DNA of 57,783 bases from a virus. A program made the position numbers and the translations under genes. The notes beneath the pieces are model-generated. The model did not search any database. It was given only the letters and a program-made list of their open reading frames with translations, and was not told where the DNA came from. Below, piece after piece: positions 14,953 to 25,100 of this stretch (positions within the stretch are counted from its first letter, which is position 1; each line of letters starts with the position of its first letter). The stretch lies in IMG/VR virus record IMGVR_UViG_3300043427_004567, positions 1-57,783 of that record, one strand, 5' to 3'.

Positions 14953-15402
14953 TTAAAAAAAAACAGCCGGTGGAGGTGGTTCAGGCGTCGTTGAAGGGAA
15001 TAATATAAGAACTGCGCGACCATCTTGAGCACCAGCAAATGAAATTTGCACAGTATCTACGTCAACAACTGTTACTTTATCTGGAAAAATAATTGCGCCT
15101 TCTACGTCATAAACAGTTACTTGTACATTTCGCGTGTTTTGCAGATGTGCTATTGTCCAAACTGCCTCAGCAATTGGTTTTTCATATGCAAAGCCTTTAC
15201 AATTGCTAATTGAAAGAACTGATAGGCCAGTTATAACACCACCAGATTTACCTAGAACTTCGCCTTCTGCAATATCAACGAATTCTAATTGACGCGGACC
15301 AGGGCCGCGGCGGACTGGTATTGTTTCTTGAGATGGATTTGTTGTTACGTACGGCCGGCGAGGAAGTTCTTGCTGGACAAAATTTTCGAATTCGGCAGCC
15401 AT
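14953..15402 (-). CDS. Fibre-locus protein with beta module and Pro-rich C-terminal linker; candidate frameshift donor
   Basis: The 149-residue product has an N-terminal basic/Pro-rich region (about 1-35), a small middle domain, and one copy of the locus beta module (about 78-140: EAVWTIAHLQNTRNVQVTVY and then VQISFAGAQDGRAVLILF). The end is a linker-like STTPEPPPPAVFF. The last sense codons are GTT TTT TTT followed by TAA, so the stop lies in a run of nine T. A -1 slip there leads straight into the open frame of the repeat protein. The start is well supported (GAGGAG) and overlaps the preceding stop by one base (TAATG). Confidence 0.75.
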   Translation of the reverse strand: MAAEFENFVQQELPRRPYVTTNPSQETIPVRRGPGPRQLEFVDIAEGEVLGKSGGVITGLSVLSISNCKGFAYEKPIAEAVWTIAHLQNTRNVQVTVYDVEGAIIFPDKVTVVDVDTVQISFAGAQDGRAVLILFPSTTPEPPPPAVFF

Positions 15403-17747
15403 TATTCGGTCTCCTCTATTTCAACAACTAGCGAGCCAGTTGTATTTGCCCCGGCAAAATCGGCGTCTGACAAGAATAAATTGTTGCCAGTTGAGTTAAA
15501 AACACCAACTGAATTAACTATTGTGAATCCGCCAAACACATTTGCTGTACTTGTTTGATACGCCAGAAGTTGAGTGATGCCTGCGTACCTAACTTGTACC
15601 TTTGAAACATCCAAGACGTTTGCGCCAATAGGTTGATAGCGAGAAAAAGCTGGATATGTAATTTGTCGCAAGGCAAAACCACCAATCGTGAATGATTGGC
15701 CTGAGGTTATCACAGTTCCACTAATGATTGCTTCATTTAACATCATGTCAATTGTGAATGTCTGAACGCCGCGAGGATCAGAATCTCTGATTGTTAGAGT
15801 TGATGTCCAAACTTTGCCGCTACCCGTAAAACTAGACAATATTCCAGCAGAAACTGTAACAAGCGGCGCTGACGCCAGATTCTCAGAAGCAGTTAATGTG
15901 ACAGTGTAAGAAATTCCGCTGGCCGAGCTGCGTAACCGGGTCGGAGAACCCAAAATCGAAATTGCAGCTGTTGGCGCAGTATTCGCAATCTTAACTAGCG
16001 CGTTTGCGATTGATTGTGTGCCGTTGCTTATCTTGTTTGCAGTAATTGTGTAATTATTTCCAGAATCAACATACGTTCCACCAACACAAGTTACATTTTT
16101 TGTTACAGCATATGACGTGGGACCGGCAACGCTTATTTCTGTTCCAGCAGTGTAAGAAACTGTTGCAAAGTCAAAAATTTCAGCAGTTACTGTGGCAGTT
16201 GTGTCAACTTTTAAAGCACCAGTTCCAACTGGATACGCCACGGTGATTGGCCCAAATGTTGGTGCTAACTGATCAAGGAGTACAGCATTTGAAGATTCAA
16301 AAAATGAGCTAGTTGAACCGAATGAAGACGTCGCAAAGGCGCGAACTTTAAGCGAGCCAGTGCCAGAACCAACAACGAATGTTCCAGTGAAAGATCTTAA
16401 CCCAGAACCACCCGATTCAGTTGCGCCAAGAGTCACAGAAGAAGAATTGCCTGCAGCACCATAATTTGTCAAGAGCGTAACACCTGCAGCAGCATTTTGA
16501 ACAGCGCCAGTGACGCTAAGAACGTCTCCAGCCTTAACGGCTGTTTGCAGACCAGGATAACTGCCAATTGAGAGTGAAGAGATTGTTGGCACTGGTGGAG
16601 CAGCAAGAACATCAACATATGTAATTGCTCCAGTTGACGCTGTCAATCTAACATTCGCCGGCGTGACAACTGCTATAGATGCAGTGCCCAGGAAAAAGCG
16701 TTTATCAGTGGGATGTTCAGTTAAAGTTGCCATAACTGGAATTGAGCCAACCTGACCTACTTCAACGGTTGGTGAATAAAATGCTGAACCACCCTCGGCC
16801 ACAAAGCTTACTGTTACCACTGACACATCTGAGGTTGCAGTCGTCAACACTGCATTTGCTGGAATTGTGCCTACTGCATATTGTTTCTGAGAAACTAAAC
16901 CAGTCGCGGTCGGTGAAACGTTTGTCACAAATAAACCGGCGCCTGACTGACTAATCGTGGCAAGCTTTAAATCAAGCGCATCAATAACCGATTGAACATC
17001 TGTTGCCGCAGGCGCAAAAGACGGTGTTGGCATCACACTGACTTCTTTTGCACCGTGCTTGGTACTTGTGCTGGCTAAAAGGTGAGTTGTCAGAGTTGCG
17101 GCAAGAGAAGTTACTTGTGTTTGCAATGAGGAAACATCAACACCATCCACGGTGCCATTTATGTCAATATTTCCATTTACGTAAATATGACCTGTTGCAA
17201 GGTCAGTGATAAGTGTAGTACCATCACTTGTTATTTTGAATACTTCAGGACTTGAATATCCAGGCCTAATTGAGACTAAATCAACAGTACCAGTGGTAAA
17301 ATCTGGTCTAATAATCAAGGCGCTTTGAGATGGTAGCGCTGGACTTATTAACCAATGATCTGCGTCTTGAACAGTTGATGTGATAATTGTAGAAGTTCCA
17401 AAAACTTCAAGATCGCCAGTGATGGTAACTCGGCCAGTTTCTGAATCTATCTTAAAATATAAGTTTGACTCGTCATTGTCGTAAATGACAAAATCTTTGC
17501 CAGTACTTAATTTGATGGATGCGTTATTATTAGAATCTAAACTTAAATCATACGCAGATTGCAGCGTGATAGAAGTGCCAGTGCCGGCCGAGGAAGAACC
17601 ATCGTCAAACAAAAGTCCCTTGCCATTTAAAGTAAACCCTAGGCCAGGTGGCGAAACAATTGAACCGATGTGTATTTGACTATCTTCTGGCGCCGATTGT
17701 AGGCGACCGTCAGAATTTACAAAAATAGGCTTAACGATAATGGGCAT
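15402..17747 (-). CDS. Large tail fibre protein with Ig-like beta domains, 781 aa
   Basis: The N-terminal region (about 1-230) has fibre features: a short LNGKGLLFDDGSSSAG motif, repeated aspartate/asparagine turns and a coiled stretch (DVSSLQTQVTSLAATLTTHL). The middle and C-terminal parts (about 330-700) are Ser/Thr/Ala/Val-rich tandem Ig-like beta sandwiches resembling adhesins (for example VTATIFD-type, ISYTVTLTASENLASAP). The last about 80 residues form a separate tip. There is no signal peptide. It is probably a long side fibre or whisker. The ribosome binding site is weak (GAGA 12 bases before ATG). The next gene begins in its stop codon. Confidence 0.75.
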   Translation of the reverse strand: MPIIVKPIFVNSDGRLQSAPEDSQIHIGSIVSPPGLGFTLNGKGLLFDDGSSSAGTGTSITLQSAYDLSLDSNNNASIKLSTGKDFVIYDNDESNLYFKIDSETGRVTITGDLEVFGTSTIITSTVQDADHWLISPALPSQSALIIRPDFTTGTVDLVSIRPGYSSPEVFKITSDGTTLITDLATGHIYVNGNIDINGTVDGVDVSSLQTQVTSLAATLTTHLLASTSTKHGAKEVSVMPTPSFAPAATDVQSVIDALDLKLATISQSGAGLFVTNVSPTATGLVSQKQYAVGTIPANAVLTTATSDVSVVTVSFVAEGGSAFYSPTVEVGQVGSIPVMATLTEHPTDKRFFLGTASIAVVTPANVRLTASTGAITYVDVLAAPPVPTISSLSIGSYPGLQTAVKAGDVLSVTGAVQNAAAGVTLLTNYGAAGNSSSVTLGATESGGSGLRSFTGTFVVGSGTGSLKVRAFATSSFGSTSSFFESSNAVLLDQLAPTFGPITVAYPVGTGALKVDTTATVTAEIFDFATVSYTAGTEISVAGPTSYAVTKNVTCVGGTYVDSGNNYTITANKISNGTQSIANALVKIANTAPTAAISILGSPTRLRSSASGISYTVTLTASENLASAPLVTVSAGILSSFTGSGKVWTSTLTIRDSDPRGVQTFTIDMMLNEAIISGTVITSGQSFTIGGFALRQITYPAFSRYQPIGANVLDVSKVQVRYAGITQLLAYQTSTANVFGGFTIVNSVGVFNSTGNNLFLSDADFAGANTTGSLVVEIEETE

Positions 17748-17799
17748 TTTCTACAATATCTCTTATGAAGTATTTTATTAAAACTATATTATAAGACTC

Positions 17800-17824
17800 T
17801 TGCTTAAGCTAAGTGCCTAAGCAA
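17800..17824 (-). terminator. Weak hairpin downstream of the 319-aa gene
   Basis: A 7-bp stem (TTGCTTA/TAAGCAA) with an 11-base loop lies 14 bases after the stop of the 17838 gene. On the minus strand the T run precedes rather than follows it, so termination would be weak at best. Confidence 0.3.
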
Positions 17825-17837
17825 AAATCAATGTATC

Positions 17838-18797
17838 TTAAAGAATCACAGGAACCATTATATTTATATAAACTGAATCAGAATCACGAACGAGTCCTAC
17901 TTGTTGTGTAATTCCAACTGGTGGAGGCGTCAAAGTTAATTGTCCAGAAGGACCACAAAATAAAGGTTTTCCGATTGCGTTAGCCGGCCAAGACCAAAAT
18001 TCATTTTTTAAGCTACCATTTGTAATTACTAAACCAACTTCACTTTCATACAAGTCCTCAATAATAATTCCGCCAACTTCTCTATTAACGTTGAGGTGTG
18101 ACGCTAAGGAAATCTTATCCGGGGCAGTAAATGAAATCAATGAATATCGCGGCATATTTTCAGTTGCCATCGCATATATTAAGACTGAATCAAATTTAAC
18201 ATTAGTAGAGGACCCCCTACCAACAATCAATTCGCTTTCAGTTGTGACAAAGGTACCATCTGCCTGACGTAACGGCTTATTGTTATTGCCAAAAATTATA
18301 TGACCTGCTGTGCAGGGAGTATTATCAAGACCAACTTGAGAACCCAGTGTGTAGTGAACTAAAATCGCACTCGAGTTATATTGAACTGCAAAAGCGCGCA
18401 ATTTCATTAACCACTTTGCGCCGTTCCAAACTTTCATAACCCGGTCTGTTAAGTCAAACCAGTGCTGGTCAACTGCTGGGCTCAACGGTGGTTCTGCGCC
18501 ATGCAGCGGAGGCAATATTGTAAATCCACGCGTTAGAGCACCAGTTGCCCAGTCAATGTCCCAATAAAGCCACTGTGTTTGACCAGTTGCAACAAGCGGA
18601 CCCCAAGCCTTCGTTAATGATTTTGATTCTTCTACCAAATAATTTGCGTTGCCATGGGCAATTGTGAAGATAGTTGGATCTGGAGAAACATTCAGATCAA
18701 TATAATCTCCAGCTACTGAGGTCTTTTGTAAGAACGTTGGCGTTGACGAGATGTCTGTTTGACGTCTAACTAAACCTTGTCTAAAATTAAGTTGCAT
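17838..18797 (-). CDS. Tail fibre or baseplate-linked structural protein, 319 aa
   Basis: It begins MQLNFRQGLVRRQTD, an N-terminal pattern I associate with virion proteins of T4-type and jumbo phages. The body is beta-rich with HWFDLTDRVMKVWNGAKW at about residues 111-128, which reads like a fibre-shaft binding or carbohydrate-contact motif. The C-terminus includes PLFCGPSGQLTLTPP. There are no enzyme residues. AGGA precedes the ATG, and it lies 21 bases after the 18819 gene in the same transcript. A virion structural role is well supported by context; the exact place is unknown. Confidence 0.65.
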   Translation of the reverse strand: MQLNFRQGLVRRQTDISSTPTFLQKTSVAGDYIDLNVSPDPTIFTIAHGNANYLVEESKSLTKAWGPLVATGQTQWLYWDIDWATGALTRGFTILPPLHGAEPPLSPAVDQHWFDLTDRVMKVWNGAKWLMKLRAFAVQYNSSAILVHYTLGSQVGLDNTPCTAGHIIFGNNNKPLRQADGTFVTTESELIVGRGSSTNVKFDSVLIYAMATENMPRYSLISFTAPDKISLASHLNVNREVGGIIIEDLYESEVGLVITNGSLKNEFWSWPANAIGKPLFCGPSGQLTLTPPPVGITQQVGLVRDSDSVYINIMVPVIL

Positions 18798-18818
18798 TTA
18801 TCAAATTCCTAAACAAGA

Positions 18819-19379
18819 TTAACTTACGCTAATTGTCAACGTGTACGTAATAACTAAAGTTCTATTTGCTGTTTTTTCAATCGGAGAAAAGATCAAATGC
18901 GAAAGCAATAAATTGTCTTGTGTCATAAGTCCAAGCTCGTCAAAAACAAATTGGTCGTTAATATTGTCTGAACCATCGCCAGAATCTGAAGGATCTTGAC
19001 CAACTGGTTCATTTGAACTTAAAAGAACGACTGTAGTTACTTTTGAGATAATAGAAGGCAGTGGATTAGACGTGGCAACTGCAGAGTTATCAGTTGCAGA
19101 TAATAATTCAGAATACGTTTGATTATAGATTGTATTATCAGTTGGCGCAGTTCTAGTTGCTAAGTAAATGATATCCCCACCGGAAGTTATTGTTGTTCCG
19201 CCATTTCCAAGAACTAACTTATATACACTAGCGTTACTAGCACCAGCTAGTCCTCTAGCAATTGCGATGCCCATATTTCTTGGGTGAATTGCATTATTCT
19301 TGTCAAGAATAACCTCACCAGAATTTTTATCTACAATTCTAACATGGCCAACTACTTTAGATTTAAAATCATCTAACAT
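18819..19379 (-). CDS. Minor tail/fibre-linker protein, 186 aa
   Basis: The product starts with a basic beta segment (SKVVGHVRIVDKNSGEVILDKNNAI) and has a LVLGNGGT motif where the 12731 and 13653 proteins have VGTGT. It ends with TANRTLVITYTLTISVS, comparable to the C-terminal strand of those proteins. It therefore looks like a distant member of the same minor-tail family. It has a perfect late promoter 29 bases before the ATG and GGAG at the proper distance. It is the first gene of the fibre transcript that runs down toward 11759. Confidence 0.65.
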   Translation of the reverse strand: MLDDFKSKVVGHVRIVDKNSGEVILDKNNAIHPRNMGIAIARGLAGASNASVYKLVLGNGGTTITSGGDIIYLATRTAPTDNTIYNQTYSELLSATDNSAVATSNPLPSIISKVTTVVLLSSNEPVGQDPSDSGDGSDNINDQFVFDELGLMTQDNLLLSHLIFSPIEKTANRTLVITYTLTISVS

Positions 19380-19407
19380 GTATTTCTCCAGAGATTCATT
19401 TTACAGA

Positions 19408-19415
19408 TATTTATA
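19408..19415 (-). promoter_or_regulatory. T4-type late promoter TATAAATA
   Basis: An exact TATAAATA on the minus strand, in the 64-base gap between the 894-aa wedge-type gene and the 18819 gene. The leader would be about 20 bases. It starts the fibre-locus operon. Confidence 0.75.
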
Positions 19416-19443
19416 GTTTTTATCAGAATCCAAAAATGTGCAA

Positions 19444-22128
19444 TTACACGACAAGCACCAAAATGCACTCTGAAATCAAGTCAGGAAAATTCGCGGTAAA
19501 TGATTTCCAAATCGATGAACTAAATTTATTTGAGATATCTAATTCATGCGGCGCGTCATCAGAAAAATTGCGTAGCAAGTAAAGTTTTGGTTTAGTAGTC
19601 AAATCTGCGCCGTAATAACTTATATTTGCCTTGCTTAATAAAACATTATTAAGACCTATCATGCTAGGATTAATAACTGCGTAACAACCAGTTTTATTTC
19701 TAAAAAACATATTTCTTGCCAATTCATCCTCTGCAACATCACCAATCATAAAACATGGCGGCAACGTGATTATAGTTTCGCCAAGAATATTTAAGGCTGG
19801 ATCAAATGGTGTTGAATCAAAAAGACTAGAGTCAAACCCAGTTGTAACATAGTTCAAGTCATACATCACACCAGCTTCGCCTATTTGGGCAGTGCTAATG
19901 TCAGTCGAGGTGTCTAAGGGCAAATCTGGATCTGGTAAAAGAATTTCTAGGTGGCGATCATATCCGGAAATCGCCAAGGAGCGGTCAGTGTAAATTCTTT
20001 TGCCTATTACATCAGTATTTCCGAATGCGTCTGTGAGTGGTCTGTTAAGAACAACAGCGGTGTTAGTGCCGTTGAAAACAACATTTGTTACACCGTAAAG
20101 ACCAGACCTTGGAATATCAGAGATAATTACCACGGAGTTTGTTAATGACGAAAACGCGACTGTTTGATCTCCTGAAACTAGAACTGCGTGGGCCGGAGAG
20201 TAAGTAGAAGTTGTAATCCCTATAATCTCAAAGCCGTCATTTTGCAAAACGTCTGGTGGGTAGATTATTGAAAATGGTGGCGTTTGATCATCATAGCCTA
20301 AAGAATCATAACCTAAATTTCGGGTGGCAAGCAGTAAATCCTCAAATGATAATCTATTCGCCTTCGGGAAATCTAATCTAAATATCAGCTGATCAACAAT
20401 CTTTACTGCGAGACGATCAACATAATTGCCTTGCTGTTCAAATTCCATCGTGAATGGTTTATTGAGCGGCAAAAATGTGTTGACGAAGTTATTTGTTAAG
20501 GAGAGCACACTACTCGCGAGAGTTAATGTGCCTACAGTGTTTTGTCCATCTATTGGATTTAATAATTTTATTGTTGTTTGTGTTTCTTCCCCTGGCGCCT
20601 TTGCGCTCTCAAACATTATCGGAACAACTGAAGACGCAGTGAAAGTAGTTGCAGTTGAAGGAAGAGCAGTTTTGAAATACAGCTTGTCATTCAAATATTG
20701 TTTAATGACAACTTCAGAAGACGTTGAATGCAAAACCGATGAAATTCCCGAAACGACGACAACAGATGCTGTATTACTCGTTATTTGATATTGTGCTTCA
20801 CCAAAAATAAAAACATTTTGTCCAAAACGATGTTTAAATTCCCATTTTGACGAAACTGAGAATCTAATTTCATCTCCACGACTTGGACTACCAGTAACCA
20901 TAAAATTAACATGTGCGTCATCATATGCTTGACCAATAATGGCGCCAGGCAGGTGACCACGAACTGAGCTGTAAACGTCACATGTTGTGGAATCTATTGC
21001 GCGAATAATAAAATTTTCGTCTTCAGCATAAAATTTTGGTGGAGACAAAAATGTAAGGTCAAAGGCGCCAACGGAAAATATTGTGCCAGTCTGGCCGTTG
21101 GACCCAATATACATTGGCTCGGGAATTGTAAATGAAATCGGAGTTGTTGGTTCGTACGTGGTGTCATATGGAATTCCAACTGCAGCTGGAGTCAACATGC
21201 CAGCTTCTGAACCATAAACTAAGTAGTTTGGCTGAATGCCTAAAACCGAAAATGAAAAAACATCTCCAGGTGAAAATGCATATTTAGTAGTCGGAATTGT
21301 GAATTTAAATCCGTCATCATATAATTGTCCAACAACTGCGTTACTTTGAGTTCCAGACATGGAACCAACAACTGAGAAGGTAGTCGTTGAAATTGCAGTT
21401 ATGGTCCAAGTTTGGGTGGTTGCGCCAACTAGACTATAAGGATCAACGTTTATAATTGGCTGATAATCAATTGAAGTGGCAGTACTTTCACCAAGTCCAA
21501 CTCCGTTGAACAAAATTTTGTTTGTTACAATTGGGTCTATTTTTATTAATGACCAGGTCTGACTGGTGGCAGTTGGCGAAATTTCAATGGTGCGGGGGTC
21601 TGACAATTTCCAATCTTGCTCAGGTGACAAAGTTTCGCGCCACTGTGGATTACCGCTATTTGAATCCACGTCGAGTGAAATTACACCCAAGCTTCTGAAC
21701 GCTGAGAAGCCTAATTGACACAATTTCTGATTAACACTTACGGATAATATGCCATCGCTGTTTGGTGCTAAGTACGAGCTATGGCTAGCCGACAATCCAA
21801 CGATATCAGACGCAGAATAATCAGTTGCGCTCGTGACAGTGTAAACTCTGGTGCCAACGCCGTATTCAGCGCGACCACGTGATAATTGCGCAGTTAATGA
21901 ATATATTGTCTTGGCTGTACCGTTGCCAAAAATATTTTGAGAATAAACACTGTTAAGTCTAATTGCGCTTCTGAAGATATCTTCAGTTATCTTAACGCTC
22001 ATCGAGTCAGAAAAATATATATTTTCCTGTATCTCAGTTAATTTGCTGTGATACGGCTTAACGTCATTAACAAATTCGTTTAATGATGAGATGTATTTTA
22101 TATTTTTTGTAATATTTCCAGACGCCAT
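19444..22128 (-). CDS. Baseplate wedge-type structural protein, 894 aa
   Basis: Residues 1-40 include FVNDVKPYHSKLTE, a segment I associate with large baseplate proteins of T4-like and jumbo phages. Two copies of a beta module with the ending F-x-PGD-x-F-x-F-x-V lie at about 238-297 (TWTITAISTTTFSVVGSMSG) and 371-427 (FIIRAIDSTTCDVYSSVRG). The same module occurs in the 3001-aa and gp6-like neighbours. The rest is large and mostly beta. AAGG precedes the ATG, and it starts four bases after the giant gene ends, so both are made from one transcript. By position it replaces the T4 gp7/gp8/gp10 region, but one-to-one homology is not shown. Confidence 0.65.
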   Translation of the reverse strand: MASGNITKNIKYISSLNEFVNDVKPYHSKLTEIQENIYFSDSMSVKITEDIFRSAIRLNSVYSQNIFGNGTAKTIYSLTAQLSRGRAEYGVGTRVYTVTSATDYSASDIVGLSASHSSYLAPNSDGILSVSVNQKLCQLGFSAFRSLGVISLDVDSNSGNPQWRETLSPEQDWKLSDPRTIEISPTATSQTWSLIKIDPIVTNKILFNGVGLGESTATSIDYQPIINVDPYSLVGATTQTWTITAISTTTFSVVGSMSGTQSNAVVGQLYDDGFKFTIPTTKYAFSPGDVFSFSVLGIQPNYLVYGSEAGMLTPAAVGIPYDTTYEPTTPISFTIPEPMYIGSNGQTGTIFSVGAFDLTFLSPPKFYAEDENFIIRAIDSTTCDVYSSVRGHLPGAIIGQAYDDAHVNFMVTGSPSRGDEIRFSVSSKWEFKHRFGQNVFIFGEAQYQITSNTASVVVVSGISSVLHSTSSEVVIKQYLNDKLYFKTALPSTATTFTASSVVPIMFESAKAPGEETQTTIKLLNPIDGQNTVGTLTLASSVLSLTNNFVNTFLPLNKPFTMEFEQQGNYVDRLAVKIVDQLIFRLDFPKANRLSFEDLLLATRNLGYDSLGYDDQTPPFSIIYPPDVLQNDGFEIIGITTSTYSPAHAVLVSGDQTVAFSSLTNSVVIISDIPRSGLYGVTNVVFNGTNTAVVLNRPLTDAFGNTDVIGKRIYTDRSLAISGYDRHLEILLPDPDLPLDTSTDISTAQIGEAGVMYDLNYVTTGFDSSLFDSTPFDPALNILGETIITLPPCFMIGDVAEDELARNMFFRNKTGCYAVINPSMIGLNNVLLSKANISYYGADLTTKPKLYLLRNFSDDAPHELDISNKFSSSIWKSFTANFPDLISECILVLVV

Positions 22129-22132
22129 ATAC

Positions 22133-25100
22133 TTAGCCTTGAGTGAACGGTGTAATTTGTCTTACTGCGTAAATCATAATTCTTGATGTTTTGAAAATAT
22201 CAGCTAACTCAAAATTATTAACTAGCGCCTCATTTAATGCCGCAAAAAAGATTTCATTAACTTGTCTTGGCGAACCCATCTCCCAAATTTTTGACATCGT
22301 GTCTTGCGTAGATTCAGCAGTTGCAAACCAAGAATTATAATCTTCAAAATCAATAATACCATTTAGAGTATCTGGCAATTTACTGCCATCAGCTGCTGTT
22401 ATAGTTAACTGTGTATTTAATATTGTGTACGTTATTACGTCAATCAATAAATTACGCGGTGCGAGGGTTTGTCCTTCTTTAAGCCCAAAGCGAGTAGAAG
22501 TTCCATGGCGCGCGTCGTATTGTTTTCTCTTGTCACTTGGAATTGGATTTCCAGCAAAATCCTCAGCTGCCAAAGAATGTGTTAATTTTAGCCATAAATC
22601 TTCTGGAATTCTTAAAGGATGTGATTTACGCAATAGGATCCACTCAGAGTGAGTATTTTTCAATTGCAATTGATTCGGGTCATCACGCAGTGTGAAATTC
22701 TTGGTGAATCTAAGTTTGTACATATTATTTTGAGTAACAATACTATTTAGACCGTAAACTGTAAAAGCTTGATAGCGAGCCGGTAAAATGCTGTTTGTTA
22801 AACCCAAATATGCTGGAGACTGGAATGACTGGAAAGTTGCATACAGACTTGGCCCAAATCTTAATTTATTTTTAAGTTGTTGGACAGAAGTTTTTTTGCC
22901 AGTACCCGCCGTGTTTTTGTTTTTAACCCAAAAATAGTATTTAGAAATATTTAAATTGCCCCCAGAATCCCGTGCTTGAACTGAGACATATCTATAATCG
23001 CGTTTATATTGCGTTTGCACAGTAACATCATCTTGTGCTTCAGGATCAAATGCCAATTCTGCCGCGGTTGGCGAATAAGCTCGCTGAATAATCACGATCT
23101 CGTCGCCAATTGCAGTTGAAGGCAACTCAACTGTGTTCTCATTAATTGTAAAGTTTTTTCCAGAAATCAACGCGCCGTTTCGATAAATTGAAACACGTTT
23201 TGGTTCTAGCGTAAAATCAATTTGCGAACTAACAAAAGACGTACCAGTAGAGTATTGTTTGACAATTGTTTTATCTAATAACTGCCATGCTCCCCAAGTT
23301 GAAGTGTATTTCTCAACTGCAGTTAAATCTTTTAACATTAATTTATTATTAGTATAATCCTGTATTAAACTAACTCTATCACCAGTTATTGGTGTAATTT
23401 GTTGGTAGTCGCCGTAATATGGCACCCAACTGTTATTGGGTGATAGTAAATCAGAATCAAGTTGCGCTTGAGTTGGAACAGTCCAGGCTTTCCAACCGTA
23501 TTCAATCATGTCATCATCATTACTTAGATGATTGTCAGGAATTGTAAGTTCAACAGTTGCCGAGATTGTTTCTCGCACAAAGATGTCATGAGTCAATTGC
23601 GCCAACGTGTTAAGAATTGTCGCGGCTGAGATTACTGACGTTAAACTATCAACAGCCGTGGTCAATTCTAATTTTATCCCAAGTGTTGAAAAATCATATG
23701 CTGCAACATAACCGGCTGGCTGTTGAATGTCAGTAATTGTTATAGTTTGACTTTCTCCTATATACGCAGCAGTAGCAGTAAGTTGATCCGCGCCAGTTGC
23801 TGTTAAAATAATTGGACCAATAAATGATATTATTGGGTTAATGCTTGATTTAGTGATTAAAATATTTGCCTCAAAAGTTGAGGTGTTAGAAATAATTCTG
23901 GCGTCAGTAAATCTATTCCAACTTGGGCCATAACTTTCTGAAGAGCCTATTATAGTGCCAAGACTTGTGCCTAACATAACTTCACCGACTGGTTTTTCTT
24001 TAACTTCGTGAGCTACATTTTCATATAACTTAGTCCAAGCTGATAATTTCATTCCAGGCGTAATGTCATAATCTGAAAAACGCCCGGTTGCTAAAATTAT
24101 GTTTGACGGTCCTATCTCTGTTGATTGGAAATAAATGTCAGAACTAAAAGATGACGAAACAAATGGGTAAGAAGCTGGTACCTGGTTATACGACCAAGCA
24201 ATCGGCCTGCCGTACCATGTGCGATTCCGGAAATATGTTTCCGGGCGCGCGGCTTGGCCAGAAGCGCGAATTGCAGGATCTATTTCAGTGTTGCCTTCTT
24301 CTTTTAATGAAAGTGCGTCATATTCATTTGGTGGCACTGTGCTCTCAACCCACTCATAAACATCTACAGTTGACCAAGCAGCAGGCGCACCCCAACGTGC
24401 CAATCTTTCTTCTGTCGATGGAAAAATCAATTCATCATCATATGGCATATATGCCAAATTAGACGTGTCCCACCAAATTTTTCCGACTTGCGCAGGACCC
24501 CAAGATTTTAATGGGCTTAGATTTAAATTTCCCAACTCCAACGTTGAATATGTGTAGCGGGCTGGGTCGAAGGAGTCAGTGAAATCAATTTCAGCTAAAG
24601 CTGTTGGTTCATGAATGCCTGCTGCTGGGTTCCAAATTGGCACGTCGTCAACTAAAACTTTTGCTTGATAATTGAAAAGTTTCATTGGGTTAAATTTGGG
24701 GCTTGAATTAATAAAGCCAAAGAGAGATACCGCCGATGACGTAGTTATTGGTGCCAATAGCTTGACGCTTGAACCAGACAATTTACTAACTTCAATTGAA
24801 AAATTAAATTTGTCACCCGCGGAAAATTCAGTTAAACCAGAACCAATTTTAAATGTTAAACCTGCAACATTAACGGTTTGATTAATAGTAATGCTTGAAC
24901 CAACTAAACTGCCGTTAACTGAAACTGTGAATTCAGTTGCTGAAGTTGCCAAGAATTCCCAGTCTTCTACTGAATTTATCGTTTTGAGCTTAATCGGTTC
25001 AACAATTAAAGATCCAGAACTCGTGTTAGCCAGCGTTTGAGTAATATTTGGTAGTATAAAAAGTTGTGGAGTTTTAAGATTGACTGGAATAATTTGATCA

